A stretch of 64,000 nucleotides of DNA from Siphonodentalium dalli (GCA_032622095.1 CP136061.1:51347762-51411761), one strand, 5' to 3'; numbered from the stretch's first letter, positions 48,551 to 61,241 are shown. Program-made: numbers and translations. Notes: generated by a model not told the origin, from the letters alone.

Positions 48551-49596
48551 GTGTGGACTTATATATCAAATATGATTGAAATGCCCTCGAACGAGTTTAA
48601 ATTCCATGTTATACCATGAATCCATGATATACAAAACTCTCATAGAAACCCATGAGACAACTATACTCCTGTATTGTATAACTCATCGCTTCCACCTACA
48701 ACTGAAGTGTTTGGAACGCAAGTATGTGGTATGTATTTGCCTCATATTTCGTAAAATTACGTGTGTCTTCACGTCATGCTGGCGAAAAATCCACTGTCCA
48801 AGTTACTCAGAATTGAACTTTATACACGAACAATAATGACACAAGTAAATACGATTTTGTATTTATAAGTTTCCGGGCTCGTTTCTTTTGCGGGAAATTT
48901 CGACATAAATATTGATGATTTCAACATTTGGATTCCAGGTCGATTCGAACCAAATTCTAAGATTCGCAGGCCCCCACTCACACCACACATTAATATATTT
49001 CTGTATACATGTAGATCTATTATATTTTGAAGTAGTCGGCGACGAATTAATATTGTTTATTAATTTTGTTGTCCTGACCCCCACAGTGTAACTTTGTCGT
49101 CTTCTTTCCGCATTATTAGATTCCTCATACCATGGAGATGACTATATATAGGTTTGGTGAAAACAGCGACAAGAATATTATTAGTCTGGATGTTATAATT
49201 TAAATAAGCACACTGCACACTGCGGTGTTTTCCACTGAGGTTTATTTGTTCGAACGATGTCTTAACCTGGGCCATGATGACTGAACACAACCTGTAGGTT
49301 ATGTATCCATTCATTCCATCGTTCATCTGAAAAGCTCATTCACATCCCATCTAACTTGTCAATTTGCGTCCAGTGATATGATCGAAACGAATATGAGTCG
49401 AAAATGTGATTACACAAACTTCTGATGTGTCGTTGTCAATTATAGTGCACCACAATGTGGACTTTCAATGATTGGACCAAAATTGTGTCACATAAAGTTA
49501 TCAGTAAAGGTTGTCGAATGTTGGCTTTCAATACCTTTTCACCTTAACAATCATGAAGCTACATTTGAAAAATGATGTCGTTATTTGTACATTATA
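48551..49596. other. No gene recognised
   Basis: AT-rich, non-coding as far as can be seen. Confidence 0.5.
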
Positions 49597-49646
49597 TGTG
49601 ACCCGCCATATCAAATCCAGTCGTAAGTCGGGATTTTTTACCCTGT

Positions 49647-49711
49647 GCCAATGCATTCTCTTATATATGCGAGTCGACCATAGGTCGCCTCGCATATATA
49701 AGAGAATGCAT
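49647..49711. repeat. Hairpin module, copy 2
   Basis: Same palindrome as at 7075, lacking the final TGGC. Confidence 0.95.
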
Positions 49712-49905
49712 AATGTTTTCTTGTATTCTTTAACAATTTTATAATTTCACCCATACAGAGCCCCAGACAAACATGAGCAGACGACACTCTTCTATATGCT
49801 TCTGTATATGTGTGGGGCTCCCTGCAGGGTAATGGATGTTTTTTATTTTATGTCCTAAAAATTGTAAGAAACATTTATTTAAAAAAAATGATAAAAAATT
49901 GTTAG

Positions 49906-49974
49906 GCCAATGCATTCTCTTATATATGCGAGGCGACATATGGTCGACTCGCATATATAAGAGAATGCATTGGC
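49906..49974. repeat. Hairpin module, copy 3 (reverse orientation)
   Basis: The centre reads GCGAGGCGACATATGGTCGA, the reverse of copy 2, as expected for part of a terminal inverted repeat. Confidence 0.95.
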
Positions 49975-50026
49975 ACAAGGTAAAAAATATCCCGACTTAC
50001 GACTGGATTTGATATGGCGGGTCACA

Positions 50027-51207
50027 TATGCACATTGATAATTGCACTAGTGAATGCATACAAACAATTGTTCGTCCAGTCCCGGGTGACGTTAGTTCAT
50101 TATCGAATACAGGTACAGACTGTTTAAGTGATCACAAGTTATAACATAGTCAGGTTTCATATCGACTGAGAGCCAACGATTGTTTAGCACATATGATATA
50201 ACGGGGTGGTATTTGCTAATTTTAAAATCGTTGTTTCTAATTTCAACATTGCGTCCCAGTCGTTCAAAATGACACATACAACATCTAAATATGCTAAGTT
50301 CTATTCATAGAAGCGCTTTGGTCGAGTCTGGGATTCTATCCCAATAGTCATTTATGTTCAAAAACTCCAACTAATATTACTTATTGTGAATCTGAGATGG
50401 TAGTCAGATTGTTTGCCAGTGGACGATAACACAAATACATACATACGTAATTTCACACGGAATGGCTTAAAAATGACACTGGTGGTTTGCCTCCTTTTAT
50501 CGCGACGGCGTTGATGCATTGGGTAATGCATACATTCGAGCCGAGACTACAGCACAACGAAATCGATTAAAAAGATTGAAAGAAATATTCATGTTTAGAA
50601 ATGAAACTAATACATGTATAGCGTGAACAGTCTGCAGATGAAACGGATACACTTTGAGATCAAGAAGTTGAATTCGGACAATTATGAATTGCTTATTTCT
50701 ACATTGTTTCCGGGTCGCGTTGTTTGTGAACGTATTATAACGCCGTCGATTATATCACGTTATCATCAAATGCTGTCGAATTTAAGCTTCTACCACACAA
50801 ACAACTCCTGATCTTTAAAATGTTTTAACCAACACAAAGAACAGTTATTCCCGGAAATCATGAGGCTGCGTTTTAACAATGAGCCTGTCGCTATTTGATC
50901 ATTACTTCCACGTTTAATTTCGATACATTATGCTTACAAACAATTGTTCGTACACATCGGTTGACGGTAGAGTAAATAATCGAATACAGACAAGCATCCT
51001 ATGTGGTCCACCAATATGTTACTCGCTTCGAAATTGATTGTTTTATCAAAGAGACTGGTTCACTTCCACTAAGAGATCACCCGATACGATCGGATAAAGG
51101 CTTTGATATACTGTTAACGTGAATTAACAGTTATGTGTTTGAAGAAAAATAAATCAAACATTGTCCGTTATGACCACAAAGTAACGCTTGTGAAATAACG
51201 GGCATGT
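50027..51207. other. No gene recognised
   Basis: Non-coding sequence. The frame at 50614-50811 (65 codons) is unrecognised. Confidence 0.5.
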
Positions 51208-51257
51208 TTAACCCGTTTATGCCGGGAGCTGTGCTGGTGCAGCATTAAATATCATGT

Positions 51258-51326
51258 GGCAGTATGTTCTTTTATATATACGAGTCTCCCACGAGGGGCC
51301 TAGCATATATAAGAAAATGCACTGGC
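51258..51326. repeat. Hairpin module, copy 4 (diverged)
   Basis: GTATGTTCTTTTATATATAC opposite AAGAAAATGCACTGGC; loop CTCCCACGAGGGG. Confidence 0.8.
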
Positions 51327-51353
51327 TTACAATATCAATGTAAATATTGTGAG

Positions 51354-51418
51354 TCCAATGCATTCTCATATATATGATGCTCCCTATGACTCGCATATAT
51401 AAGAGAATATATTGGCAC
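51354..51418. repeat. Hairpin module, copy 5 (diverged)
   Basis: TCCAATGCATTCTCATATAT opposite ATATAAGAGAATATATTGGC. Confidence 0.8.
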
Positions 51419-51464
51419 AGGGTTTTCGCAAAATTTCAGGAGGCTCCAGTCATGAAAGGGTTAA

Positions 51465-54132
51465 GATTCACACATATTTCTGGAAGAAAATTGAAAATTG
51501 TAACAGGATTGCACTGACTCATATTGGTGCTACTTCATATTCAGTTGAAATGGAAAGATATGTAATATCTACCTGGCAATATCTACATGTAATATATACA
51601 TGCAATATCAAGCTGCTATTTGAATGTTCAATTAAATTCCAATTGATTAGGCCTTTGTGTCTATTTTAAATAGTAGTCCGAAGAGAAATTCTGGGATTGA
51701 CGGGTTATTTTGGAATGCAGCTTTCATCCTGATATGTATGTCAATTTACAGATTCCCAAAAAGGTATATCTGGGAACAAAATATAAGTTAGTTAATCCTT
51801 CAGTTGACAATCTGGTGGATGCTCTCAAACAGAATCCTTCAAATGCATTGATCGATAAACAATATTTGAGACGTTCCTATATACCGATACCGGTATATTA
51901 CGTAAATACAAATTTATTAGTATATCAGTGCGAAGGTAGATATTACATTGATATATTATTACCCTTTGTTATGAGTAATAGTGCAGTTGCATGTCAGTCG
52001 GTGACAGATTCAATTATATTCATCATGAATAAATCAGGTTTCAACCTGGTGAATTACGTAAATAACTGTTAGCGTCGCACAAAATTGTAACACTTTATTC
52101 TCGATGATACGAGAAATATAATCGTGTGATGTACAGACGCGAAATTTAATGTTTGCCGTTTCGGTGAGAGATGGAGATGGGGGCACTCAATTTGATATTA
52201 ATTTGACTAGTCGCCGATTACCACCAAACCTATAAATAATCATTTCCACGATATCAGGAGTCTAACTGTGTGGTTTAAAGATGTCAAAAGTGGGGTAATT
52301 CCAGTCAGGGGTGCATGGGTGGGGAGAATGGCACCAAAATTGAGAAATCAATTTAATGCCGATTTCTACCGAATTGATACATATTCTTCTACGTGAGGAA
52401 TCTAATTGTCTGGTTATATATACGCCAAATTGGTGTTGTTTTAGGTGACAACTTAAAATCTCGCTCACTATCCGGCAGCTCATATATCGCAATGTTTCTT
52501 TTCAACAGAATAATTAGCCAGTATAGCACCATGGACAGAGGAGCACCTGGACGTGTCTTTAAGACATAAGTAGCTTCATGGAGATTTGATAAACTGGAGT
52601 GTTTTATACCTCTCTATGTAGAACCAAATTGTCGTCTTTTATTTTTTCGAAGTATAATGTTTTTTATTATGTTGATATTTTGACCCCTAAGAATTGTAAT
52701 TGTTCTGTAATTATTCGAGTATAATTGAACTCCATTGTGATTTTAATTCGGGTGGTATATCCCCGTGGTCCAATCAAGGGATACGGTGCTCGATGTACCG
52801 ACGTACCAGAACTATCGGTTCCGGTACTGACAATCTCAATTGATAATATTGTATGTGGCTGCTTGGATTAATACGAGTATTTGTACAATGTGGCAGGTAC
52901 GAAATGCAGGTTGATCTTGTGGATAACAATGTGGATTTAGACGAATTTAAATAATGAATTTCGCCAATCGATTGACCTATCATTTGTATTCAATACAACA
53001 AAACACGTCAATAAAGCATTTCAAGCAAAGATACATATAACAACACGCACTTTTCAGTGGGCAATTGGTCGCTTGAACGTGTATTTGAACAATGAGTGTA
53101 AGGTTCCATCTTACAACGAAGGGTCGCTAGCTGATCGCTTTGATTTTGGAGAGGTAAACTATAAAGCCGATGAGTCGATAATACATGCGTATAAGCTACA
53201 AATTAAGGTGACTATAACACATGGTAAGCTTTTCTGCTTTGGTATTTTTTACAAAGCAGTTGAATATAATTAATAATTAATGATGAACAGTTTATATTCA
53301 CGAACACATGTTCACTCAACATCACTGACTGTTAAAAGTGTGACTGTGGAATCCGATTTAAATAAATAAAATATTAAAATACAATGATGTAATGCTGATA
53401 CTGTCTGTATTGAACAATCATTTAACTTATTTCAACAAAAAGAAAAAAGCAAACAAAACAATCATTCCAGTTAGGCCTCATGGACACGGGCACATGCATG
53501 TCAGTTGTAGATTGAGAAATGTACATGTTATACCCCCCAACATTGATTCGGCTTTACCACGTGACGTCAGTCGGGGCCACGTGCATCCTGACTTGTTGCT
53601 CAGTCAGCGATTGGTCATTTGTAATTGTCTTTTATGTTTAGGTTACAATATATGACCCGCCAACCATCTTGAATCTTCATTCATATCATACATAGGAAAG
53701 ACGTTGCCTGTTACCAATTTGAATATAAAATCAATTACATTTATGGCGACTACGTCATTTACACCCATTCGATTACAATATGTTTACATGGCAGATGTAA
53801 TGTAAGTTTAACGTCGACGAATTATTGCAACGATAATATATTTTGTCGAAAGTGGAACTATTGCTTTCGTCATTTGTGAAGCGGCTTATTTATGAAATGA
53901 ACAATTACTTTCCGTACGATTCGACTCTGGCTTTCCGTTTGGTCGAATATTTCAAGCCCATATAGTCGTCTATGGTTTATGCAAATATGTGTCCGCAAAT
54001 GGACTCCTTTGAATGGTTACAAGCGTTTTCGCAGCTGGAGGCATATCGAATTAATCCGTATTCATTGTGTTGAAATGTAAAGTGGCATGTTGTCGCCATT
54101 GTTTTAGTTCCCACAAGACATTTAAAGATAGC
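51465..54132. other. No recognised gene; one unassigned 120-codon frame
   Basis: The frame at 51710-52072 (plus) is a stop-bounded stretch of 120 codons with ordinary composition but no known domain, no signal peptide and no clear splice context. The rest is AT-rich. ATGACCCGCCA near 53653 recalls the TGTGACCCGCC MITE end, but no partner end was found. Confidence 0.4.
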
Positions 54133-54365
54133 TCGTTAAAATAGTTCCGGCTCTTAAAGTGACGTGAAACACTCCGGTAGGGTGATCAATTGGAAATGAA
54201 GAATAATCATGCTCAAAGCAGCTTTTTCCAAATATTATATTCATTTTGACAACAGACGGCGACGTTCTTATATATGAATTAAATTCAATGACTCTCGATG
54301 GCGAAATTGTTTTCGTTAGTTTATTGCCGATCGTTGCGTCCCGAATCAAGAAGTAAACATTAAAC
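54133..54365 (+). repeat. Dispersed ~380-bp repeat, copy B left half
   Basis: GTGAAACACTCCGGTAGGG, CAATGACTCTCGATG and TTGCGTCCCGAATCAAGAAG match copy A up to the middle, where LINE sequence interrupts it. Confidence 0.85.
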
Positions 54366-54872
54366 ATTGATATATTTATGTTAGTTTTCTTATAATAACA
54401 TTTTATTTATGTAACTCTTTTGACATCGGCTTCGGGTGTGCGTATCTGTCAATAAATGTATCTTATCTTTATCTTTTTACTTTACCATGACGTCAGGAAA
54501 TCAGAAGGATTTCAAGCAGAAAAACAAGCAATTTAACTGATCTTCGATTTTGAAGATCCCCCGATTCCTACTGAAACATATTCGGCATTACTCGGTTTGA
54601 CATATGTGTGTATTCTGCACATACTCCGAACAGATGTAATGATGAACAGTTTATACAGATGTAAAATGCCTTCTCTCTGGTATCAAATGCACTGTAAGGT
54701 ACGACGGAATCGTATCAAAATGGATCCGTTCAAGGAGCAATATTGTCACCTCTGTACTATATGTTGTATATGAACGATTTCATTCGTTCACTTGAAATGT
54801 CTAACGTTTGATTACGCATCGGTCATATTGATTGCTCTACCCAACCCATGCCGACGATAAGCTAATGCTCTC

Positions 54873-55370
54873 ATGTCGGAGACGGGGATTAAAATAATAT
54901 GTGAATTATGTTATAACTATAGCAAAGTGTGGCGATTCAAGTACAACGAATCGAAGACAATGGTAATCGCATTCAATGAATCGAAACATGATAACCAAAA
55001 ATCATACAGAACCTGGCCTATGGGTAATTTAGAGACAAGCGAAGGCATTTCGACCACTCACCTTGGAATACCTGTCTCCAAATTTAATTTCAACAACAAG
55101 CTTACAGATCACATTGTGAGTAAAACTAGGAGCACATACTTCAAATTAACAAAATGCGGCCTATATGCTGATGGGATCACGCCACAAAGCTCATCGAAAA
55201 TTTACGAATCAATGGTACTCCCAGCATGCCTCTTCGGTTGTGAACTTTTGTGGGGCATTTCTGAGAAGTATCGATTAAAACTTGAGCGAATGAGCGAATT
55301 CACCGATTTTGTGTCAAAAATATGCAATGTCTGCCATATCGAACAAGGACTGATATTGTTTTTAGTTTAA
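54873..55370 (+). pseudogene. LINE RT thumb/C-terminal region (I/Nimb-like?)
   Basis: 165 residues with CYNYSKVWRFKYNESKTMVI, HLGIPVSKFNFNNKL, KLTKCGLYADGITPQSSSKI, ESMVLPACLFGCELLW and KLERMSEF. This series follows motif C in a LINE type common in invertebrates that I would place near I/Nimb or CR1, without certainty. The upstream catalytic block at about 54847 reads HADD, so Tyr is replaced by His. A frameshift near 55330 moves the protein into the next frame. Confidence 0.75.
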
Positions 55371-55690
55371 TCGGCAGCAAATCACTGGAATCACAATTAG
55401 AAAAACGCAAATTAAGCTTTGTTGGCTCTATGTGCCGACTTAATCTTCAGAAAACAAGCAAGCATGTTTTTATATTTCGTCTACACGAGTCAGTACTGCG
55501 AAAGCCCACCGCATGGAACACTTTTATCTCAGATATATCGAAAATTCTCATTAAATATTGCTTGGAGTCTAATTTATATTATGGTATTGTTCCATCACAA
55601 TACACGTGGAAACACATATATAAGTCTTCCGTTGATGCAAGTGAGATGTCGCAGTGGAGACTCAGAATGCTGACTGATGTTATGCTTTAA
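55322..55690 (+). pseudogene. LINE ORF2 C-terminal continuation
   Basis: 122 residues: PYRTRTDIVFSLIGSKSLES, EKRKLSFVGSMCRL, FRLHESVL, then WRLRML. It continues the frame above after a one-base shift. A remnant of the Cys-His cluster (ICKLCGTRF, NH) is readable near 55820-55870, after stops. Non-functional. Confidence 0.75.
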
Positions 55691-56504
55691 TGTTTCTCTA
55701 AAGTACATTGTACACTGACTATGTCACATGTATGATCCGCTTGTCAAAGCTTCCCAAAAGAAAAGGAAACAATCATGCTATGTGCAAAATTACTTGCTAA
55801 GACAGCCTACGATGAACCAGATATCTGCAAATTATGTGGTACCAGATTTCCGTTGTTGGTAAACCATGCTTTTTATTCTGCAATGTCACATCGTTGTCAA
55901 ATTTTCGCATAGATATCTGGTATCACATCATACATCACATTGATAGTCTGACAAAACCAGAATTACTTGCTACGTTCTTTGGTTGTCCGTCACCAGATTC
56001 TCTGAAAACCACAGCCAGTTCATTCGTTTCTTTGCTAAAGCATCAGAACGCTTGTGGCAGACATTCAACTCAGTAGTCGGGCACATATAGATGACAGAAC
56101 AGTATATAGATATGTAAACAGATATTTATACTCATATGTGTATATAATGTTATGCTGAGTTGGCCCGCGACTCATTGATTGATTACGCTATAACGGTGAC
56201 ATTGGCTATTGGTTCACGTACATTTTATGTGTCGTGAATTGGGGGCCACCATCGGTTCGTTGAACGTAGATGTATTTCTCTTGGAATACATGGAGTTCGT
56301 TGATATGTGGGTCGTGTGCAAGTCAAACAACGGGCATAAGGACATTTAACTATGGTGTTGCCATATGTATTTACGCAACGTTGGAGTTTGTTTGTCTTTT
56401 TGTACTCATTGCTTTCATAATTGTGAACTGCATGCTTTGTATATACGTTAAAACGTTGTTAACCTAAATTGCCTGTATATATCTATCCGCGAATGGAGGA
56501 CAAT

Positions 56505-56670
56505 ACAGATAGTTAGGACAATGTTTTCTATGGAGTGTTACGGTCGATTTACTTGAGTTTTTCGGCGTTATTAGTAGAATACTACATTCCTCTTGTTGGC
56601 TTAGCAACTGAATACTAACTTTTCAGATTACCGCACCCGGGACAAGTCCGTGATATGTTTTCAGTATGTG
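56505..56670 (+). repeat. Dispersed ~380-bp repeat, copy B right half
   Basis: TTTTCTATGGAGTGTTACGG, ACTAACTTTTCAG and CGCACCCGGGACAAGTCCGT match the second half of copies A and C. Confidence 0.85.
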
Positions 56671-58397
56671 AATCAGCCAACTGGGTAGCTATGTAGGGTG
56701 AGACAGCACGTCATGTGGGAATTGATACCGGTGTTAAAATGTTAGGTTTGGAAGAGACAACCCTCCTTGAATATAATGACAATTATATTTTTAAATAATA
56801 TATTCTCATCTAAATGAAACAGCTCATCGATGTAAGGGTAGCCACTCTATATGCAATGATCGCTTTTTATTTTGTCTAAACAGAAGCAACTCTGTGTTAA
56901 GGTTTCATATTAAATCGGCATCGGCCAAACTATGAGTCCGGGTCAACGAAAATCACACCTAGCCCTCCGGAATGAGAATATAAAGTCAGAATGGAGCATT
57001 GGCTGACGGAACATAGGCCTTTCCGTTTGTCAACACAAGTATAGTGAAAGAAATAACGGCTTACAACCTATCCGTCGTATAGTTTCTCCACAAAATGAAG
57101 GTGGTACATAAATGTATGAAAGTCAAAAGAAAGGAGAGGATGTCTGCTAGGCATTTTAAAGAAGATTCGATGCTAGATAATATGATGACCAAAGTCCAAA
57201 TTTATCGCAGACAAATTGCACCCCGTTCTAATGACATTCATTTTGATGTGGAAACTGGATCCCAGAGCGGTTTAATGGAATTTTTAAAATAGTTTTAGAA
57301 CGTACCCCACAAAAACAAGATTATATTTTTTTGTCAGAAGTATAATCTAGACATTTTTGGATATTACTCCCAAATGAGTTACAAAGAAAACAAAATCGTG
57401 TTGATAAGATCATCATCAGTAGCAGATTGCTGACTATGTGCCATGCTACATTTCGACAACTTGAGGGTTTAATTTCCTCCCATTATTATTAGTATAATTA
57501 AATTACAAGACTTACTTACATAATAGTGATGTTCCTGTGTAATGTTTATGTTGTATTCATACAATAATAAGCACCTCTAAAATCCTCCACTAACTCTGGC
57601 AGACCAGAGCCATCTAAGAGCCATCCTTTTACTTGTGACACGCTCAAGTGTCTTCACTCCATAGTAGAATAAATGAAAAATGATGATTCCGATAAACGTT
57701 TGAATATAAAAAAGCCGCTTTTCGCTACCAGTTGTCTGTTCTTGGCGGCCTGTTAAACAAAATCATTGGATGCGAGAACCAAATACCATTCATATTGCGT
57801 ACAAGCCGGTTACACATCAGTTCTACAGCCACAAATGATCATGGATAACCAGTTGATTCTAAATAGTATTTAGAGTGTACCTTGTTTTTAAACTAATGCG
57901 AATTGAATAAGAAAAACATTGAAAGATGTTCATAACTCTCAGAACAAAAATACCAACAAAAATATAATGTGAAATTCCAACAGTCGTTCACATTCACAGG
58001 GCCTGACAACTACCACATGACTAGAAAACTACCCTCTAAACTATGAAAGACCACTAAGTCTTGCCTCACTGAAAGTCCCAGTGTTTAATTAGTTTAAGGA
58101 TAGATACTCAAATTTTGGAAAGTCGTCAATGTAAAGAGCAAATTGAATAACCATCACTAGTATGTGCCTTTTGGCTAATTAGTACTTGTATGAAGAAAAC
58201 TAAAACTGAATGCACAAATTTGCAGTCTCCAATTTCATGTTGCCCATCGCTGAGGTCAACAAGTGTTCAGTTGAAAATGTTTTATATCAACAAAATTTGT
58301 TTTTCTACAGGGCAATGTTTTGTCAATAATACCAGTATTTCTTCAATTATTATGAACTAATTATGTTAAAATTAAATATATTTTACTGTTCATTGCT
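56671..58397. other. No gene recognised
   Basis: The frame at 57095-57292 is short and basic with no domain. Otherwise non-coding AT-rich DNA. Confidence 0.5.
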
Positions 58398-58803
58398 TTA
58401 ACCCTTTCAGTGCCAAGTCCGATTTTTGTATCAACCCATATACCCTGTGCCAATGCATTCTCTTATATATGCGAGTAGACCATAGGTTGCCTCGCATATA
58501 TAAGAGAATGCATCGGCCAAACAATTTTTCATCATTTGTTATTATATTTTACAATTTTTTACAATTTTAATAATTTTTTCTTATATTCTTTAACATACTT
58601 AATTTGTAGGTTTAGTGCCAGGGAATCTTACGTTTTAATGGGCATCAAAATTATTACTATGAATACTTGGTGATAGTTTTGAGTTATAACATGCCCCTAA
58701 GGTTTTATCCAGTTTGTTTTTAAATTCGCTATAGCATGCTTAAGCATACCCAAAAATAAATTCAACCCAAAAAAAAAAAAAAAAAAAAAACTGAAAGGGT
58801 TAA
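58398..58803. mobile_element. TTAA-flanked piggyBac-like MITE with one hairpin
   Basis: TTAACCCTTTCAGT at the left and ACTGAAAGGGTTAA-type sequence at the right (58791-58803). One hairpin module at 58449-58517, then AT-rich spacer similar to the element at 7021. A 20-base-plus poly-A sits next to the right end. No coding. Confidence 0.88.
58449..58517. repeat. Hairpin module, copy 6
   Basis: Same palindrome as copy 1 with few changes; preceded by CCCTGT as in other copies. Confidence 0.95.
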
Positions 58804-59067
58804 AAGTGAATTTTGCAGTAAATAATCTTTTGTTGCCAGTATTCAAGGAATGCTACTACTTCCTGCTCTATAATTTGAGTATCCATTTTCCTTAAGAGGG
58901 GCAGCGAATTATAAAATGCATGGTAGTCGACATGGATGTATTTCCAAATACACACATATATATATACCTGATTTCTTATGTATTTATATGTCAGTGTTTC
59001 AGTGGTCCGGATGCTAGTTGTGGATTATGTCTAAAAAATATTGTCTTCAAATTGCCGAGGTCTTAAA

Positions 59068-59388
59068 GTGAAGTGAAACAATCGGGTATGGTGATCAGAT
59101 ATAGATGGATAATAATCTTCCTCAAAGTAGTTATTTTTACAAATATTATATCCGATTTGACAAAAAACATCGTCATTCTAATATATTAATTAAATGCATT
59201 GGCTCTCGATGTCGAAAAGTAAATATTTACAATTGAGCGTAGTTCACACGATGTTGTCTATGGAGTGGTTAGGTCGATTTGTTTGGGATTTTCAGCGATG
59301 TTTGTAGAATGTTACTTCTCCCAGTTGGCATAGCGCCTGAATACTAACTTATCAGGTTCACGCACCCGAATAAGTACATAATATGTCT
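59068..59388 (+). repeat. Dispersed ~380-bp repeat, copy C
   Basis: GTGAAACAATCGGGTATGG through GTCTATGGAGTGGTTAGGTC to CGCACCCGAATAAGTACATA. Lacks about 60 bases in the middle (the TTGCGTCCCGAAT part) compared with copy A. Confidence 0.82.
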
Positions 59389-60459
59389 TTAGTCAGTCAG
59401 AGAAACACCGCCACGTGTTCCGATATCTACGGCCACAACATGTCTCAAAAACTGTCTACAAGACATGCATTTCACAGAATAAATGGAAAGATACATTATA
59501 TCTGCTGAATGGGATTTCAAAACAGTATTGGCACCCTTCTCATCTCCCTTCTCAATTCTATTTAGACAGAATCTCGACTTCCAAATATATAATTTGTCAA
59601 AGATGAATCGGGAAACTTTATAATAATCGATGTAACCATAGACAAATTGAGAATGACGTTAGTTGAAATATATGGTCAGACCGCTGATACTTTTGATTAT
59701 AAACATGTCACGAGCTAAATATGCGGTGGGCGACCTTGTCTACAAACTCGAACTGGCAGATCCGTAGAGAGTCAATAACAAACACGAAAAATGATATACA
59801 TGGAGAAAAAATATCCAATAAAAATGGCTAGATTAGATTACTTTATGATATCTGAATAACTTCTAGTTGGAGCATGGACCGACATATTACCGGGACGTCA
59901 TTCTGATCACTCGATAATATCTTTCACATTAAAATTAAGTACAATTGACAGAAATCTGGAAATTCAACACCTCGCTACTTCGTGACAATTAATATGCAGT
60001 ATTGGTACATTATATAATAGAAAGAAATAATTAAGATACGAATAAAACTGAAGATATGTGAAGCCATGCTGCCTGTAAATTAGTAAAAGTTTATTTTTAG
60101 ACACACTTTTATTGGATATAAGAGATGCGACTATATACTTCGCAACAACAAGAAAAAGATAACGCAAAAAGAGGACGAATTAAGCAAATCTAAAGTGTTA
60201 TTGGAAATTAGTTCAAAACAAGGACCAAGGATCAACACGAAGAGATGAGTTATTGGAAAACTTACAAACAAATTAATCTGAACGTTATGATATTAGAAAA
60301 GCGGTCACGAGTGTGGGGCAATGATAAGATCTAGAGACAGGTGGATTGAACATTGAGAGAAACCCACACAATATTTCTTGAACCTCGAAAAACGCAATTT
60401 TATTTCAAAACATATATTGATTCTCACGGACTCCGCTGGAAAAAAACATTTATAAGCGA

Positions 60460-61029
60460 ATGAAGCACGAACATGTTACAGTACTAACCAACGACACCGA
60501 AAATAGCACAGAAGGACTGATAACTCTAAACGTACTAACAGACGCCCTGAAAATATCACAAAATGATAAGTGCAGCGTTCTGGGTGGATTTCCGCGCAAA
60601 TTTTGGAAAACATTCTGGAAAAACTTAGGCTCAATTATGTGTGAATCCCATGATGAAGCATTTGATACTTGTGAATTATCGATAACCCCAAAACAAGGAC
60701 TTATTACTCTTATTCCAAAAAAGGACAGAGAAATACATATTTTGATGAACTGGCGTCAGATAACTCTCTTGAGCACAGCAAATAAACTAGCGCCTTCTTG
60801 TATAGCCGAAAGGATGAAAAGTGTTTCAACAGATATAAACAACCATGACCAAACTGGTTTCTTAAACAATTATATTGCAGAAAATACTAGACTGATTTAT
60901 GATATTATCCATAAGACAAACTTAGCTGATAAATCTGCTCTTCTGCTCCTACTAGATTTTGAAATGTCATTTGACTCAGTATCATGGACATATATGAGTA
61001 AATGTCTTAACGTTTTGGTGATGACATGA
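60460..61029 (+). pseudogene. L1/Tx1-like RT, N-terminal half (decayed)
   Basis: 189 residues colinear with the RT at 36808-38586: LTDALKISQNDKCSVLGG, ITLIPKKDREIHILMNWRQI, KLAPSCIAERMKSV, HDQTGFL..YIAENTRLIYD, LLLLDFEMSFDSVSWTY (motif A, with KAFD changed to MSFD). The frame breaks at 61027. Confidence 0.88.
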
Positions 61030-61241
61030 AGAAAGTGGTATATATGTTTTACACAACTATCAACTCGTCTATTCTGATAAAAGGACATATATCTCAGAGC
61101 TTCCTTCTTAACCGTGGCTGTCGGCAGGGTGAACTAATCTCACCTTATATTTTTCTGATATGCACAGAAATATTAGCTGTCATGATAAAATATAATAAAC
61201 GCACCAATGTATCAACCTCGGCAATTTTGAATACAAAATGA
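61026..61241 (+). pseudogene. L1/Tx1-like RT, motif B segment (decayed)
   Basis: 71 residues with SSILIKGHISQSFLLNRGCR and QGELISPYIFLICTEILAVM, equal to the motif B region of the sister element. The YADDTT block follows in another frame. Confidence 0.85.

Larger units (their letters stand above)
49597..50026. mobile_element. Complete 430-bp MITE with TGTGACCC ends and two hairpins
   Basis: Ends TGTGACCCGCCATATCAAAT and its complement, flanked by TA (49595-49596, 50027-50028). The ~115-bp inverted repeats each contain one 69-bp hairpin module (49647-49711 and 49906-49974), the right one in opposite orientation. The centre carries GAGCCCCAGACAAACAT opposite ATGTGTGGGGCTC. TA flanks fit a Tc1/mariner-like target, but ATATGTGAC symmetry leaves the exact edge uncertain. 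A truncated sister is at 7021-7302. Confidence 0.88.
51208..51464. mobile_element. TTAA-flanked piggyBac-like MITE with two diverged hairpins
   Basis: TTAA at 51208-51211 and 51461-51464; ends TTAACCCGTTTATGCC and, on the complement, TTAACCCTTTCATGAC. TTAA duplication with CCC..GGG ends fits the piggyBac superfamily. Inside are two diverged hairpin modules (51258-51326 and 51354-51418). The oldest-looking member of the set. Confidence 0.78.
54366..56504 (+). mobile_element. LINE insertion splitting the dispersed repeat
   Basis: The two halves of copy B are separated by about 2.14 kb containing LINE sequence. The first part (54366-54480) ends in AATAAATGTATCTTATCTTT, a LINE-type 3' tail, so it may be a separate short insertion. 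From about 54700 an RT reads on the plus strand: GSVQGAILSPLYYMLYMNDF (motif B), then HADDKLML where YADD is expected, then thumb and C-terminal frames to about 56080. Confidence 0.75.
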
